Source of the DNA: CAVQHY01 sp963712465
Lineage (GTDB): Bacteria > Actinomycetota > Thermoleophilia > Gaiellales > Gaiellaceae
Direction: 5' to 3'
DNA length: 64,000 nucleotides
Assembly (NCBI GenBank): GCA_963712465.1
Contig: CAVQHY010000006.1
Span: 496,001-560,000 of the forward strand
Positions 36,501-45,398 of this stretch are shown here, piece by piece (position 1 is the stretch's first letter; the number at the start of each line of letters is the position of its first letter). Below the pieces are notes generated by a model, which saw only the letters and a program-made list of their open reading frames with translations, was not told the DNA's origin and did no database searches. Both the position numbers and the translations under genes were made by a program.

Positions 36501-37040
36501 GTGGGCGACGAGGTGGACGGGGCCACCCCCGCCGAACGCCTGGATCTCGCCGGCGAGCCGGTCGGCGCTCCGGTCGATGTCCTCCCGCCAGTCGAACGGG
36601 AACGGCTTCACGTGCCACCGCGTGTCGAGCTCGATCAGCAGCGGGAGATACGTCTTGCGGTGGACTCCCGCCGGGATGACCTGACGGACGCCCTTCTTCG
36701 CAGGAGTGCCCTCGGGGGTCAGCTCGAGATCGTCGATCCGCCCTCCGAGCAGGCGCAGGTAATTCAGCCAGATGCGGTCCCGATCGCCGCCGCGGTCCTC
36801 GGAGTCGAGCTCCGAGCCCATGATCCCGGGCAGCACCAGGACCTTGCCGAGCTTGCCGCGGCGCCGCCCGCGCGCGGCAGCGCTCCGGGTCCGCTCGAGC
36901 GCGCCCGGGCCGATCTCCTCCTCGAGCAGCTCACGTTCGCGCGGAGGGAGGGTGAGCAATGCGCGCCTCGCGGCGTCGATGTCTCCCGCGTCGAGCGCGT
37001 GCTGCAGCTGGTCGAGCCCAGGCGTCCTCTCGTCGGCCAT
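33549..37040 (-). CDS. LCAT-like lipase / macro-like / CHAT protease fusion
   Basis: 1,163 residues with three parts. Residues 65-390 are an alpha/beta lipase of the LCAT type: LPGIMGSEL, Ser181 in AHSMGG, an Asp in GDGRVPHA and His368 in YEVHGN. Residues about 485-640 look macro-like, near the peptidase M17 N-domain: GKVVAVAGMGRPGTFNDASL, then VLIGSGEGTLTIPQSVRGLL. Residues about 860-1160 are a CHAT caspase-like domain with His999 in LHYAGHGDF and Cys1039 in VSNACLSA. All catalytic residues are present. It is the first gene of the minus operon. CHAT proteases commonly cut a partner when triggered, and self-cleavage freeing the lipase is possible. Confidence 0.82.
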   Translation of the reverse strand: MADERTPGLDQLQHALDAGDIDAARRALLTLPPRERELLEEEIGPGALERTRSAAARGRRRGKLGKVLVLPGIMGSELDSEDRGGDRDRIWLNYLRLLGGRIDDLELTPEGTPAKKGVRQVIPAGVHRKTYLPLLIELDTRWHVKPFPFDWREDIDRSADRLAGEIQAFGGGGPVHLVAHSMGGLVSRRFVQRHRDLWKSMDDGAGQGRGGRLVMLGTPNRGSFAIPLTLTGAEQVLKLLDKADLHHSLRQLLAIIGSFPGLYQMLPSPLADLGDDHVKLFDAKAWADAPVRAPLLKRAQTFMRELDPVIDAQRLLYVAGYNQETPVAIRVGPGGTFTYRESADGDGRVPHALGLLEGVTTYWVYEVHGNLAKTDRVLDAITDLLQRGATSVLPTTKPSLPAPKRGVRRGWVSADELVPVEPEIDQILAGATRSRGGAPELTRSEEIKLEDLALGDYLGTARGEGVEPAAEGRPPAAPGEQRQLSIAVEVVWGDVTAIEEGDVYTVGHYEGVAPQRAELALDRLVSGIPPHERSPDPRKLVITQHTRRGILRGALGDVSFFPIGGELSGKVVAVAGMGRPGTFNDASLRRLVSGMTIAVSALPHAHTVCTVLIGSGEGTLTIPQSVRGLLEGINDAAIEIGASEELVFASPVERLLIVERERGRALEILEALRDCGRELERDDRPPPVRLEIVRRLRTGRGGDVSAEESLALVVDSALRAARAPAGSRERRAFETLGGEIRGTAGVRKLALARVRSTAVQGEASPARVTRFRVAARSVPRGADNVPIRISFWDDGLAVRAAAIHQAATVPERVISVDRKLIDELAERMTDPPADDVPRLSRLLRRLLVPAEFREVLQTGPFVIEVDRAMARVHWEMLASDAPEAGSPAPLAVRSSFARQIRTTYSPPPMPARRARDQLRALVIGDPGDPDEGFDLPGARSEALAVIRILRERGVEVTARIGAPSVAREGNLRGVDPADRLEVLGLLLEGGFDVLHYAGHGDFDPEDPTRVGWVFASGLLTPGEIGRIEHVPAIVVSNACLSARTSETLAGKRRPDEARSEAGLLPSLADEFFRLGVRNYVGTAWEVNDVGAELFATEFYEALLPERGQRGSSFGEAVRRARAALWENEADYGALWAAYQHYGDPTSETPLGPGPNDHDGEDGA

Positions 37041-37208
37041 TACCCCTCCCGACGCTCATGAGGCCGACGCCTGCCTCTCTCTGACCGTTACCGCACCAGC
37101 AGGCGGATTGTCGTCGATCTGGCCCACAACTGCCAACACCCGAACCTCGCACGCCGCCCGACCAGACGCGTCTTGCCGGGTTGACGAAGTACCGCGCAGC
37201 CCCTGCGC

Positions 37209-38183
37209 CTACGGTCGCGACCAGAGCTGCGCCGCGACGAGCTCGCTGACGGTCGTCTCGACCAGCAGCGCCACGCCGGGATCCTCGTCACCCGGGTAGC
37301 GAACCGGCTTTGCGGTGCCCGGAACCGTGAAGCCGATGTTCGCCGCGCGCCCGCCGCGCTTTCTGATCCAGCCGAGGATCGCCTCGACGTAGGGTGACGA
37401 GCCCAGGAGCAGTGCCGCATACCCGGATTGCACGGTCAGGTAGACGTCGACGTGGAGCCAGTCTCCCGCGTCGCTGGCCAGCGCCGTCGCGCGCGGGCAC
37501 TCCCGCAGCATCAGGGCCGACTGGCACGCAGAGGCGTAGCGCTCCCCGCCGGCGATCACGTGGACTGTCTGCGCGCCCGCCACGAGCTCGCTGAGCGGCT
37601 CGAGCCAGGCCTCCCGTTCCTCGATCAGGGTCCGGCAGCTCTCGGCTCCCCTGCGGATCGTCCCCGTGTCGGCGCGCTGCTCGAGGAGACGCTCGCACAG
37701 GAGGGCCAGAACCGCCTGCGTGCACGGGTAGGTCAGGCACGAGACGCCTCCTGCTTCGGGCCCGGCGCGCAGCGGGAGGACGACGTCCGCGTGACGGGTG
37801 AGCTCCGCCCCGGGGTCGTTGGTGACGGCGACGACGAGGCTCGTCCCGTGGTGGCGACGCGACGCCTCGACGACCTCCGGAGTCGTGCCGGACGCCGAGA
37901 TCGCGACGAGCAGCGTGTCGGGGCTCGGCGGCGATGCGGCGCTCGAGGCGCGCTCGGCGACCGCGCTCATGCCCTCGGCACGGAGTCGGTGAGCTGCCGT
38001 GAGCGCCGCGTACCGCGAGCTCCCGAGACCCACGAAGACGACGTGCCTACCGGTAGCGCGGAACGCCGAAAGCTCGGCCAGCGGGCTCGTCGGCCCCTCG
38101 TAGGCGTCTGCCAGAGCCGCCAGCCTCGCCGGCTTGTCGAGGACGTCGGCGAGAAAGAGCGGGGCGCGCTCAGGCTCGAGCAC
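37209..38183 (-). CDS. SIS-domain amino-sugar isomerase-like protein
   Basis: The 324-residue protein has two SIS domains like the C-terminal half of glucosamine-6-phosphate synthase: VFVGLGSSRYAALTAAHRL with LLVAISASGTTPEVVEASR in the first, and VIAGGERYASACQSALMLRE in the second. No glutaminase domain is present, so it probably isomerises or deaminates a sugar phosphate. The GTG at 38183 overlaps the glucosamine-kinase end by 14 bases. Kinase plus SIS protein is the arrangement reported for actinobacterial glucosamine use. Confidence 0.82.
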   Translation of the reverse strand: MLEPERAPLFLADVLDKPARLAALADAYEGPTSPLAELSAFRATGRHVVFVGLGSSRYAALTAAHRLRAEGMSAVAERASSAASPPSPDTLLVAISASGTTPEVVEASRRHHGTSLVVAVTNDPGAELTRHADVVLPLRAGPEAGGVSCLTYPCTQAVLALLCERLLEQRADTGTIRRGAESCRTLIEEREAWLEPLSELVAGAQTVHVIAGGERYASACQSALMLRECPRATALASDAGDWLHVDVYLTVQSGYAALLLGSSPYVEAILGWIRKRGGRAANIGFTVPGTAKPVRYPGDEDPGVALLVETTVSELVAAQLWSRP

Positions 38184-39462
38184 CGGACTCCGCGAGCGCT
38201 CGCATCGACGCACGGGGAACGAACAGCCACGACGGCAGATAGGTCGCCGCGTAGACGTACTCGCTGCACTCCTTCTCGAGCTCGAATGCCCTCACCAGTC
38301 CGGTCTCGAGCCGGAAGGGCGCGTCCTGCTCGGCGAGCGTCTGCACGTATGCATCGAGAAATGCGCCTCTCGAGCATGTGAGCCACCGTTCGATCCGCAC
38401 CTCGCCCCCGCCGGCGCGTCGCATCGCGCTGCGCGCGACGTGGTCGAAGGAGCGGAGCATGCAGGCGACGTCCCGAAGCGGCGATCCGTGCAGGCGACGC
38501 TCGGCGAGCGACCGCGTCGGGTCACCCTCGAAGTCGATCACGAGAAAGCCGCGAGCCGATCGAAGCACCTGGCCGAGGTGGAGGTCGCCGTGCACCCGCG
38601 TGAGCAGCGGCGGCTTCGCCTGTCGCTCCAGCCCGGCCAGCTCCTCGCGGATCCACGGCGCCCAGGCGCCGAGCTCCGCCGCCGCCTCGCCGTCGAGGAG
38701 GCCGAGAGCGCGGTCGAGCGCCTCCTCGCCGCGCTGCCGCCACAGGGCGAGGTCGTCGCCGGTCGCCCACCGCGGGCGAAGCCCGGGCGCCTTCGCACGG
38801 ACGAGGGCGGCGTGGAGCCCCGCCGTGATCTCGCCGAGAGAGCGGGCATCCTGTTCCGCTGTCGCAAGTGCGGGCCGGAGGTCTTCGGCTTCGGTCAGGG
38901 CGACGAGTGCCGCGGCAGTCGCCTCGTAGCAGTCCTCGGAGCCGGGGACGTACTCCTGCGCGAGCGCCAGGTCGTACACGTCACCCGTCGGCGCCCGCCA
39001 GCGAATCGCGCCCGCAAACGCAGGTATCGAAGCGAGGCCGACCCGCCCGCCGAGGTAGCGCGACAGCTCGACGTCGGGGTTCGGGCCGGGCTCAAGGCGG
39101 CGAAAGAGCTTGACGATCTGGGACTCGCCGAGCACCACCGACGAGTTCGACTGGTCGACTCCGACCGGCCGCTCGCCCGGCTGCGGAGTCGCATAGCCGG
39201 GCCCGCGCTCGAACGAGAACGTCCCGGAGCCAGACTGCACGGGCTCTCCGCGTCCGAGCAGCGTGCCGAGCGCCGCGACCAGCCCGTCCTCGCGGGGAAG
39301 TCCGACGGCGTAGAGCTCCGACTCGCCGGCGGCGTAGGCGACCTCGACGACCACGAGCCGAACGTCGCCTAGCTCCAGCTCGTCCACGCTCCGCATGCCT
39401 GAGATCTGACGGCCCTTGCCGCCGAACCAGCGCGCGTGTGCGACCACTTCTGGAAGCTCCAC
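38170..39462 (-). CDS. Glucosamine kinase / maltokinase-like phosphotransferase
   Basis: The 430-residue protein has the eukaryotic-kinase-like aminoglycoside-phosphotransferase fold with an N-terminal cap (HARWFGGKGRQI), QIVKLFRRLEPGPNPDVE in the N-lobe, the catalytic loop HGDLHLGQVLR and the metal motif VIDFEGDPTRSLAERR. This combination matches actinobacterial maltokinase and glucosamine-kinase enzymes. The neighbouring SIS gene favours glucosamine kinase over maltose kinase, which usually sits with treS or glgE. Start is GTG at 39462. Confidence 0.82.
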   Translation of the reverse strand: MELPEVVAHARWFGGKGRQISGMRSVDELELGDVRLVVVEVAYAAGESELYAVGLPREDGLVAALGTLLGRGEPVQSGSGTFSFERGPGYATPQPGERPVGVDQSNSSVVLGESQIVKLFRRLEPGPNPDVELSRYLGGRVGLASIPAFAGAIRWRAPTGDVYDLALAQEYVPGSEDCYEATAAALVALTEAEDLRPALATAEQDARSLGEITAGLHAALVRAKAPGLRPRWATGDDLALWRQRGEEALDRALGLLDGEAAAELGAWAPWIREELAGLERQAKPPLLTRVHGDLHLGQVLRSARGFLVIDFEGDPTRSLAERRLHGSPLRDVACMLRSFDHVARSAMRRAGGGEVRIERWLTCSRGAFLDAYVQTLAEQDAPFRLETGLVRAFELEKECSEYVYAATYLPSWLFVPRASMRALAESGARA

Positions 39463-39506
39463 GGCGGGAACCTACAGAACCCCCGCCGCGGCAACGCAAC
39501 TGAACC

Positions 39507-40864
39507 CTAGTAGGGCTTGACCTCGCGGAAGAGCGTGACCGTGTAGGCGTCGCCGATGTTCGGGAACCACGGCGGCGACAGGTACTGCAGCTCCGGCGCA
39601 TACCCGTAGATCCGCGTCTGGAACATCGTCAGGGAGCCGCCGAGGTTCGTGGCCGACGAGCCGGTGAACGTCATCGTGTTGTGGCTTCCGTCCTGGCTCC
39701 ATGTCTTCCAGGTGCCGCTCTGGGCGAGCACGGAGGCCATCCAGCTCATCGTGTTCGGCGTGTACTGGGCGATGATCACGTCGTTCTTGGCGACGAGCCC
39801 GAGCACGTCCTGCCCCAGCGTCACGTACGAGATGTTGTTCGCGATGACGATGTTGTCGTACGACGCCACCGTAACGCGGCCCTTGACCGTTCCCGAGACG
39901 ATCACCGTCTTCTCGGAGTAGATCGCGCCGTTCGAGGGCACGTTGTAGGTGACGGCGCTGCCGCAGACCGGTGTCACGGCCGCGACGTTGTTCGAGCCGC
40001 TCTGCGAGCAGGACTGGGCCTGGAAGGTGCCGTTCGACAGGAAGGTCAGCTTCCACGCGGCCGGCGCGGTGTTGTTCAGGTAGACGCCGCCCGCCTGCGA
40101 GGCCCGCTGGATGTCGACGAGCGACGTGAGGAAGCTCGCGAAGTTGATCGGCTGCTTGATCTTCGTTCGGATCGTGGGGTTCGAGTCGACGTCGTACTTG
40201 CTTTGCGCCGTTCTGCATCGACATCGAGCCGGTGATCTGGCCCTCGGCGTAGATGTCCGCGGTCGCGGTGCCGTCGTGGTCGATGTCGCCGTTCGCGTAG
40301 ATCTTCCCGTTCGTCGTCGCGCCCGAGCCCCATGCCACGTCGCCGTTGACGACCCGGTAGAAGTCGGCGAGCGACGACGGCCGGATCAGGACCTCGAGCA
40401 CGCGCTGGTCGGTGGTGCTGCCGATCTTGCGGCCGGTCGCGACGATGGTGACGGAGTTCGTCCCGGCGCTCGGCGGCGTCACCTGGAGGTTGTACTCGTA
40501 GCCGTTCGAAAGCTGGCGCCAGTTGTCCTTGCCGTTCGGATAGGTCCACGTGAGCCCGGACGTCCAGGTCTGGTCGGCGTCGACCAGCGTCCCGCCGCTC
40601 GTGCGCCGGGTCGACTCGCCCGGGTGCGTGTGGTGGCCGTAGTACAGGCGATCCTCGACGAGCTTGGAGACGTAGTCGTCGATCCCGCCCTCCGCGGCCT
40701 GGTACGCGCCTTCCTTCCAGACTCCGTGGCTCGCCGTCGTCGGAGTCGTTCTCGACGTCGTGAGCAGGGTGGCGCCGAGGATGGTGACGACGGCGAGGGC
40801 GAAGAGCACCAGCATCATCGCCACGCCTCGCTCCTCGCGAATCAGATGCCGAACGGGTTCTCAT
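39507..40864 (-). CDS. Minor pilin, PilX-like (frameshifted)
   Basis: The encoded protein (about 450 residues) has the hydrophobic pilin-like start RGVAMMLVLFALAVVTILGA and a long beta-rich domain ending in VTLFREVKPY. The ATG at 40864 overlaps the previous stop (ATGA), but the frame moves near 40830 and again near 40200, after which GQDVLGLVAKNDVIIAQYTP follows. The start lacks the usual GFTLIE of prepilins, as is common in PilX. It is the third of a PilV-W-X-like gene set and would sit at a pilus tip or pseudopilus. Confidence 0.7.
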
Positions 40865-41464
40865 AGCTCGAGCTTCGTCTTTCTGACGGTGATGGACGTC
40901 GCGTAGGTGAACCGCCGGTCACGCGACCCGACCGGCGAGACGATCATCGTCACGTAGACCGTCCGCACCGAGGCGGGGTCGGTCGTGACGTTTCCGGCCG
41001 CGTCCTTGTAGGTGAAGACGGTCGAGTTGGTGACGAGCTTCACCGCCGGCGACCAGCCGCCCAGCGCGGGGATGTTCCAGGGCACGCCGTCCGTGTCGGT
41101 GCTGAGCGCGGTGCGGCGCTGCAGGATGTTCCGAGTCACCTGGTAGGCGATCCGGCGCAGGTGGAACGGCGTCGTGCGGTCGGGCGAGAGGAACTGAATC
41201 GCGGTGCCCGTCATGACCTCGATCGGCGGAACTGTGTCGTCGCCCGAGTACGCCTGCCGAAGGTCCTGCGCCAGACGGTCGATCACGCCGCGCACCTCGG
41301 CCTGGAGCACGGTCTCGTCGGAGATCTCGCTCGAGTGCGTCACCGTCGAGCTGATGATCACGGCGAAGAGCGCGAACATCACGCCGAGGATCGACGTCGC
41401 GGCGAGGACCTCGGTGAGCGTGAAGCCGTCCTCGCGACGGAGTGTCCGCGAGCAGCCGGCGCAT
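40861..41464 (-). CDS. Minor pilin, PilW-like (frameshifted near the start)
   Basis: About 200 residues. The prepilin segment REDGFTLTEVLAATSILGVM is intact but sits in a different frame from the ATG at 41464, so one indel lies at about 41440. The rest (LFAVIISSTVTHSSEISDET to SITVRKTKLEL) is continuous. A prepilin peptidase would cut after the Gly before FTLTE. It overlaps its upstream partner by TGATG and its downstream partner by ATGA. Confidence 0.72.
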
Positions 41465-44051
41465 CACGGAGGACACGTCCCCGAGGAGAAGGTCATGGTC
41501 ACCGCGTTCGATCCGCTCGCGACGCCGACGGAGGTGTTCGTCGCGCTCTTCGGGCTCGAGACGCTGCACTTGTACGCCTTGACGGTGTAGGGCGAGCCGA
41601 CGGGGACGTTGGTGAACGTGACGACCCCGCTCGAGTTCGTCGTGCCCGAGAGGCTCACCGACTGCGGGCCGCCGGTCACGGTGACGGTCGCCGCGTTCTG
41701 GTTGACGCCGCTGCGGACCGCCGTGACGGTGAGCGAGCCGGTCGGGAGCGTGATCGTGACGTTCGTCGTCGAGCCGCCGGTGACCGACGCGGTGTTCGAC
41801 CCGCTCTGGCCGCTCTTCGTGGCCGCGAGCGAGTACCCGGAGCCGGCGGGGACGTTCGAGAACGTGACGAGGCCGCTGGAGTTCGTCGTGCCGCTGACGT
41901 TGACCGACTGCGGGCCGCCCGTCAGCGTCACGGTCGCGCCGTTGACGTTGGTGCCGCCCCAGGTGACGGTGGCGTCGATCGTGCCGGTGGGCAGGGCGAC
42001 GGAGACGTTCGTGGTCGAGCCGCCGGTGACGGAGGCCGTCGCCGAGGCGCTCTGGCCGCTCTTCGTCGCTGCGACCGTGTAGCCGGAGCCGGCCGGGACG
42101 TTGGTGAAGGTGACGACTCCGCTGCCGTTGGTGGTACCGCTGACGTTGACCGACTGCGGACCGCCCGTGAGGGTGACGGTCGCGCCGGAGACGTTCGTCC
42201 CGGCCCACGTGACGGTCGCGCTGACCGTGCCCGTCGGCAGGGCGAGCGAGACGTTCGTCGTCGAGCCGGCGCTGACGGTCGCGGTCGTCGAGGCGCTCTG
42301 GCCGCTCTTCGTCGCGGTGACCGTGTACGAGGCCGTGCCGGCCGGAACGGTCATCGTGACGACACCGCTTCGCGTTCGTCGTCCCCGTGAATGTCGCCGG
42401 GTGCGGCCCGCCGCTCGCGGTGACGGTCGCGCCGGAGACCGGCGACGCCGGCCCACGTCACGGTCGTGGTGAGCGTTCCGGTCGGGAGGTTGACGGTGAC
42501 GGGCGCCGACGTTCCGTTCGGGACGGTGATCGTCGACGAGCCGCTGTACCCGTTCTTCGTGGCGGTGACCGTGTAGCCCGAGCCGGTCGGCAGGTTCGAG
42601 ATCGTCACGAGGCCGCTGCCGTTGGTCGTTCCGCTGGCGGTGGTCGAGTTCGGCCCACCGCTCACGGTGACGGCCGCTCCGGAGACGGCATTCCCGGCCC
42701 AGAGCACTGTCACGTTGAGGCTGCCGACGGGAAGATTCAGGTTGACGTTCGTGGTCGTCGAGCTCGTGACGGTTGCCGTCGTCGACGCCGTCTGGCCGCC
42801 CTTCGTGGACGTGACGGTGTACGTGGCCGAGCCGGCGGGGAGGCTCGTGAAGGTCGCGAGCCCACTCGAGTCGGCGGTGCCCGAGACGCTGATCGAGTTC
42901 GGGCCGCCCGCGACGGTGACGGTGGCGCCGGCCGCGGCCGCCCCGCCCCAGTTCGTCTGCACGGCCATGGTTCCGGTCGGGCACGCGTCGAGCGTCAGCA
43001 CGACCGTCGACGTCATCACGCTCGGGTAGTCGTCGGGGACGCCCTGCGTGACCTCGTCGGCGCAGAGCCCCGTGCCGGTCGTGGCCGAGGCCGTGTACGT
43101 GCCCGGGACGAGCTTCTCGCCGCCGAGGACCATGATCGTGCCCACGCCGCCGCTGACGGCGAACGTCTGCTCCGGTTTGCGATCGGAGCTCAGCTTCACC
43201 GTTGCGTTGCCCGTGTAGCTCGAGCCGTCCGAGTTCTCGAGGACGACGGTGAGTATGGCCGGACGGTAGATCCTGAGCGCCGTGTTGAACGTCTGGCCCG
43301 GAGCGAGCTGGACGTGTGCGGCGGCGGCGGGCGAGACGTCGTCTGCCAGCGCCTCGAACCCGTTCGGCGGCGTCACCACGATGTTGTAGTAGGCCTGCGG
43401 GCCGCTCGTCGGGTTCGCCGTCAGCGCGGCGAACGTGACCGTGCCCGTCGTCGGGTCGGTCGTGTCCGTGCGTGTTCCGCTGGGACCGCCGCCCATCGAG
43501 ACGGTGACATCGCCGACGGGCGTCAGGTCGCCGTAGTCGACGACCTGGGCGATGATGACGGGCTGTCCGTAGGTCGCCCGCGCCGGCGGTGCGACATACG
43601 TGACGTTTCGGGCCAGGACCTCCGAGTCGCGGTCGCGTGTGACCGTGACCGTGACCTTCTTGTAGTCCGCGTACGTCAGGTAGGCGGCCGGCGCCGGGTC
43701 ATCGACGTACGAGACCTTCGTGGTCATCGTCGCGTCGAGCCCGGTGACAGAGACGAGCTTGGTCGCGTTGATGATTCCCGGCGGGTTGCCGCTGACGGTG
43801 CCGATCGAGTCGTACTGGAGCCTGCGGATCGACTCGATCTGATCCATCGCCTGCTGCTGCGCGATCGTCTTCTCGCGCGACAGGCGGTGTGACGCGATCG
43901 AGGAGGTGAGCAGCCCTCCGATCGAGGCCGCGACGATGATGAACAGCGTCATCGCGAACAGCGCCTCGACGAGGGTGAAGCCGCCGTCCGCGCTGGACGG
44001 CCGCTGCCTGCGCATGAAGGTGCGCGCCATTGCCGAGTTCTCGGGCACCAA
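41464..44051 (-). CDS. Pilin-anchored adhesin-like protein with six repeats (frameshifted)
   Basis: About 860 residues. The N-terminus is a prepilin (DGGFTLVEALFAMTLF, PilV-type). A middle region of about 330 residues is beta-rich. Six tandem repeats of about 82 residues then follow, each with GATVT-GGP, SGTTNSSG, YTV-ATKSGQS and TTNV-LPTG elements, resembling carboxypeptidase-regulatory-like or Ig-like beta-sandwiches. The frame shifts near 42450 and 42375 inside repeat 3. A minor pilin this long would project a stalk from the pilus tip. It leads the pilin operon; the start may be GTG 44051 or ATG 44030. Confidence 0.75.
41467..42984 (-). repeat. Six tandem repeats of about 250 bp inside the pilin adhesin
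   Basis: The translated units of about 82 residues recur six times with close similarity, most closely in units 4 and 5, which share GATVTLTGGPQSVNVSGTTN. Such near-identical DNA repeats can change in number by recombination and are prone to assembly error, which may explain the two frame changes inside unit 3. Confidence 0.75.
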
Positions 44052-44135
44052 CGCTCTTTTCGACAGGCGGCTCCCCGGTCTGAATCACACGAACGAGTGT
44101 CCCTGAACGGGGGGTGCGGATCCGGACGGCCGGGC

Positions 44136-45068
44136 TTACCCGGCGGACACGTACGCGTCGTAGAGCCGGCGGTACTTGTCGGCGATCGCGCCGGCCGCAG
44201 CCTCGCCGCTCTCGCCGGCGAGCCAGCCCTCGAGCGCGTCCCACCAGATCGTGCGGCCCACGGCGAAGCCGACGAAGCCGGGAACGCCCGCGCCCGTCCG
44301 CAGCCAGTGCACGACCTTGCTCTCGTCGCCGCCCCGGCCGAGCACGACACAGGTCACGTCGTCGCGTCCGCCGCTCCGTGCCGCCTCGGCGACGCGGGCG
44401 CAGTCCTCGGCCGCGTCCAACCCCTCGATCTTCCAGACGTCGGGCTCGACGCCGGCAGCCTGGAGCTCCTCGATTGCGGCCACCATCAGATCGGGTCGCA
44501 GCTCCCGGTCGTAGCGGTCGGCGTCGCCGCCGACGCTCTCGAGCTGTTTGGGCTCTGCGGGCACCAGCATCTCGAACAGGAACTTCCGGTCGTTGTCGTG
44601 GAGCCAGTCGCCGAGGCGTGCGAGACGCTCCGCCTGGCGCCGGTTCAGCTCTCCGTCGCCTTCGACGTTGTAGCGGACGAGAACCTTCGCGAAGGTCGGG
44701 TCGAACGAGGCGATGTGGTCGCCGAAGGCCTCGCCGTACTCGAAGTCGAACTCGTCCTGCCCGCTTCGCTCGACCGGCATCGCCAGCACGACGCCGAGCT
44801 CGCGCGCCTGCCGCGCGATCTCGGCCCCGAACTGCTCGTCGACGAGAATGCCGGCGCCTTCGCGAGGGAGGCCTTCGTCGAGCGCCCTGACGAATCCGGT
44901 GAAGATGATCCCCTTGGCCTCGGAGATGCGCGCCGCCTCGTCGGCGGTCGGCGTGCCCACGATTCCGAGCAGCTTCGTCTGGAACGAGCCGCGGTGATCG
45001 AATGCGAGCAGGTGGATCGGGTGTGGGTATCCGAGCGTCAAAGGCCGTCCTCTTTGGACGTCGCGCAC
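44136..45068 (-). CDS. DUF2090-type aldolase (deoxyketogluconate-phosphate aldolase-like)
   Basis: The 301-310 residue TIM-barrel protein has LLAFDHRGSF at its start, LPREGAGILVDEQFG, FLFEMLVPAEP and a C-terminal GFAVGRTIWWDALEGW. These match DUF2090, found as a domain on IolC (5-dehydro-2-deoxygluconokinase) and thought to have 2-deoxy-5-keto-gluconate-6-phosphate aldolase activity. The start may be GTG 45068 or TTG 45041, the latter with AGAGGA just upstream. A TCATCC-N5-GGATGA operator lies 31 bases before the longer start. Confidence 0.75.
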   Translation of the reverse strand: MRDVQRGRPLTLGYPHPIHLLAFDHRGSFQTKLLGIVGTPTADEAARISEAKGIIFTGFVRALDEGLPREGAGILVDEQFGAEIARQARELGVVLAMPVERSGQDEFDFEYGEAFGDHIASFDPTFAKVLVRYNVEGDGELNRRQAERLARLGDWLHDNDRKFLFEMLVPAEPKQLESVGGDADRYDRELRPDLMVAAIEELQAAGVEPDVWKIEGLDAAEDCARVAEAARSGGRDDVTCVVLGRGGDESKVVHWLRTGAGVPGFVGFAVGRTIWWDALEGWLAGESGEAAAGAIADKYRRLYDAYVSAG

Positions 45069-45098
45069 CAGTCTCTCCCGGGCGGACTCTCCGCTACA

Positions 45099-45115
45099 TC
45101 ATCCCCGGGGGATGA
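45099..45115. promoter_or_regulatory. TCATCC-N5-GGATGA operator, copy 1
   Basis: The 17-bp palindrome TCATCC-CCGGG-GGATGA lies between the divergent aldolase and transketolase genes. It has the same arms and the same five-base spacer as sites at 55218 and 60636. Arms extend outward as TACA and CGTA with one mismatch. Confidence 0.65.
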
Positions 45116-45398
45116 CGTAAGGCGCCGGACGCGGATGTCGGCGGCGTTCTCCAGATCGCAACCATCCGGAGACCACGGCGAGACACGCGGGCGGGGCGGG
45201 CGGGCCAGGGTGCGACGGTGAAGGATGCGACTAGTTCGCCCAGACGGGATATTCGACGCCGCCCCGACTGTGGGAGACTGATGCGGCCGAGGCTCCGTGT
45301 AACGGTGGCCCAGCCGCGGTCGACAACGCTCGGAGCGACAGTCGCCGAGCAGGCAACGACGGTTGAGATGTGACGTGACGACACGACAGGGGGAACCG
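45116..45398. other. Intergenic leader of the transketolase operon
   Basis: Between the operator and the tkt start there is no open frame with codon structure and no recognisable RNA motif. It presumably holds the tkt promoter and a 5' untranslated leader. I could not place -35/-10 boxes with confidence. Confidence 0.4.

Noticed and set aside
35223..37061. 612-residue plus-strand frame opposite the lipase
   Set aside because: No motif and antisense to a gene with an intact catalytic triad.
41467..42984. Repeat region as CRISPR
   Set aside because: Repeats are about 250 bp, in frame and protein-coding.
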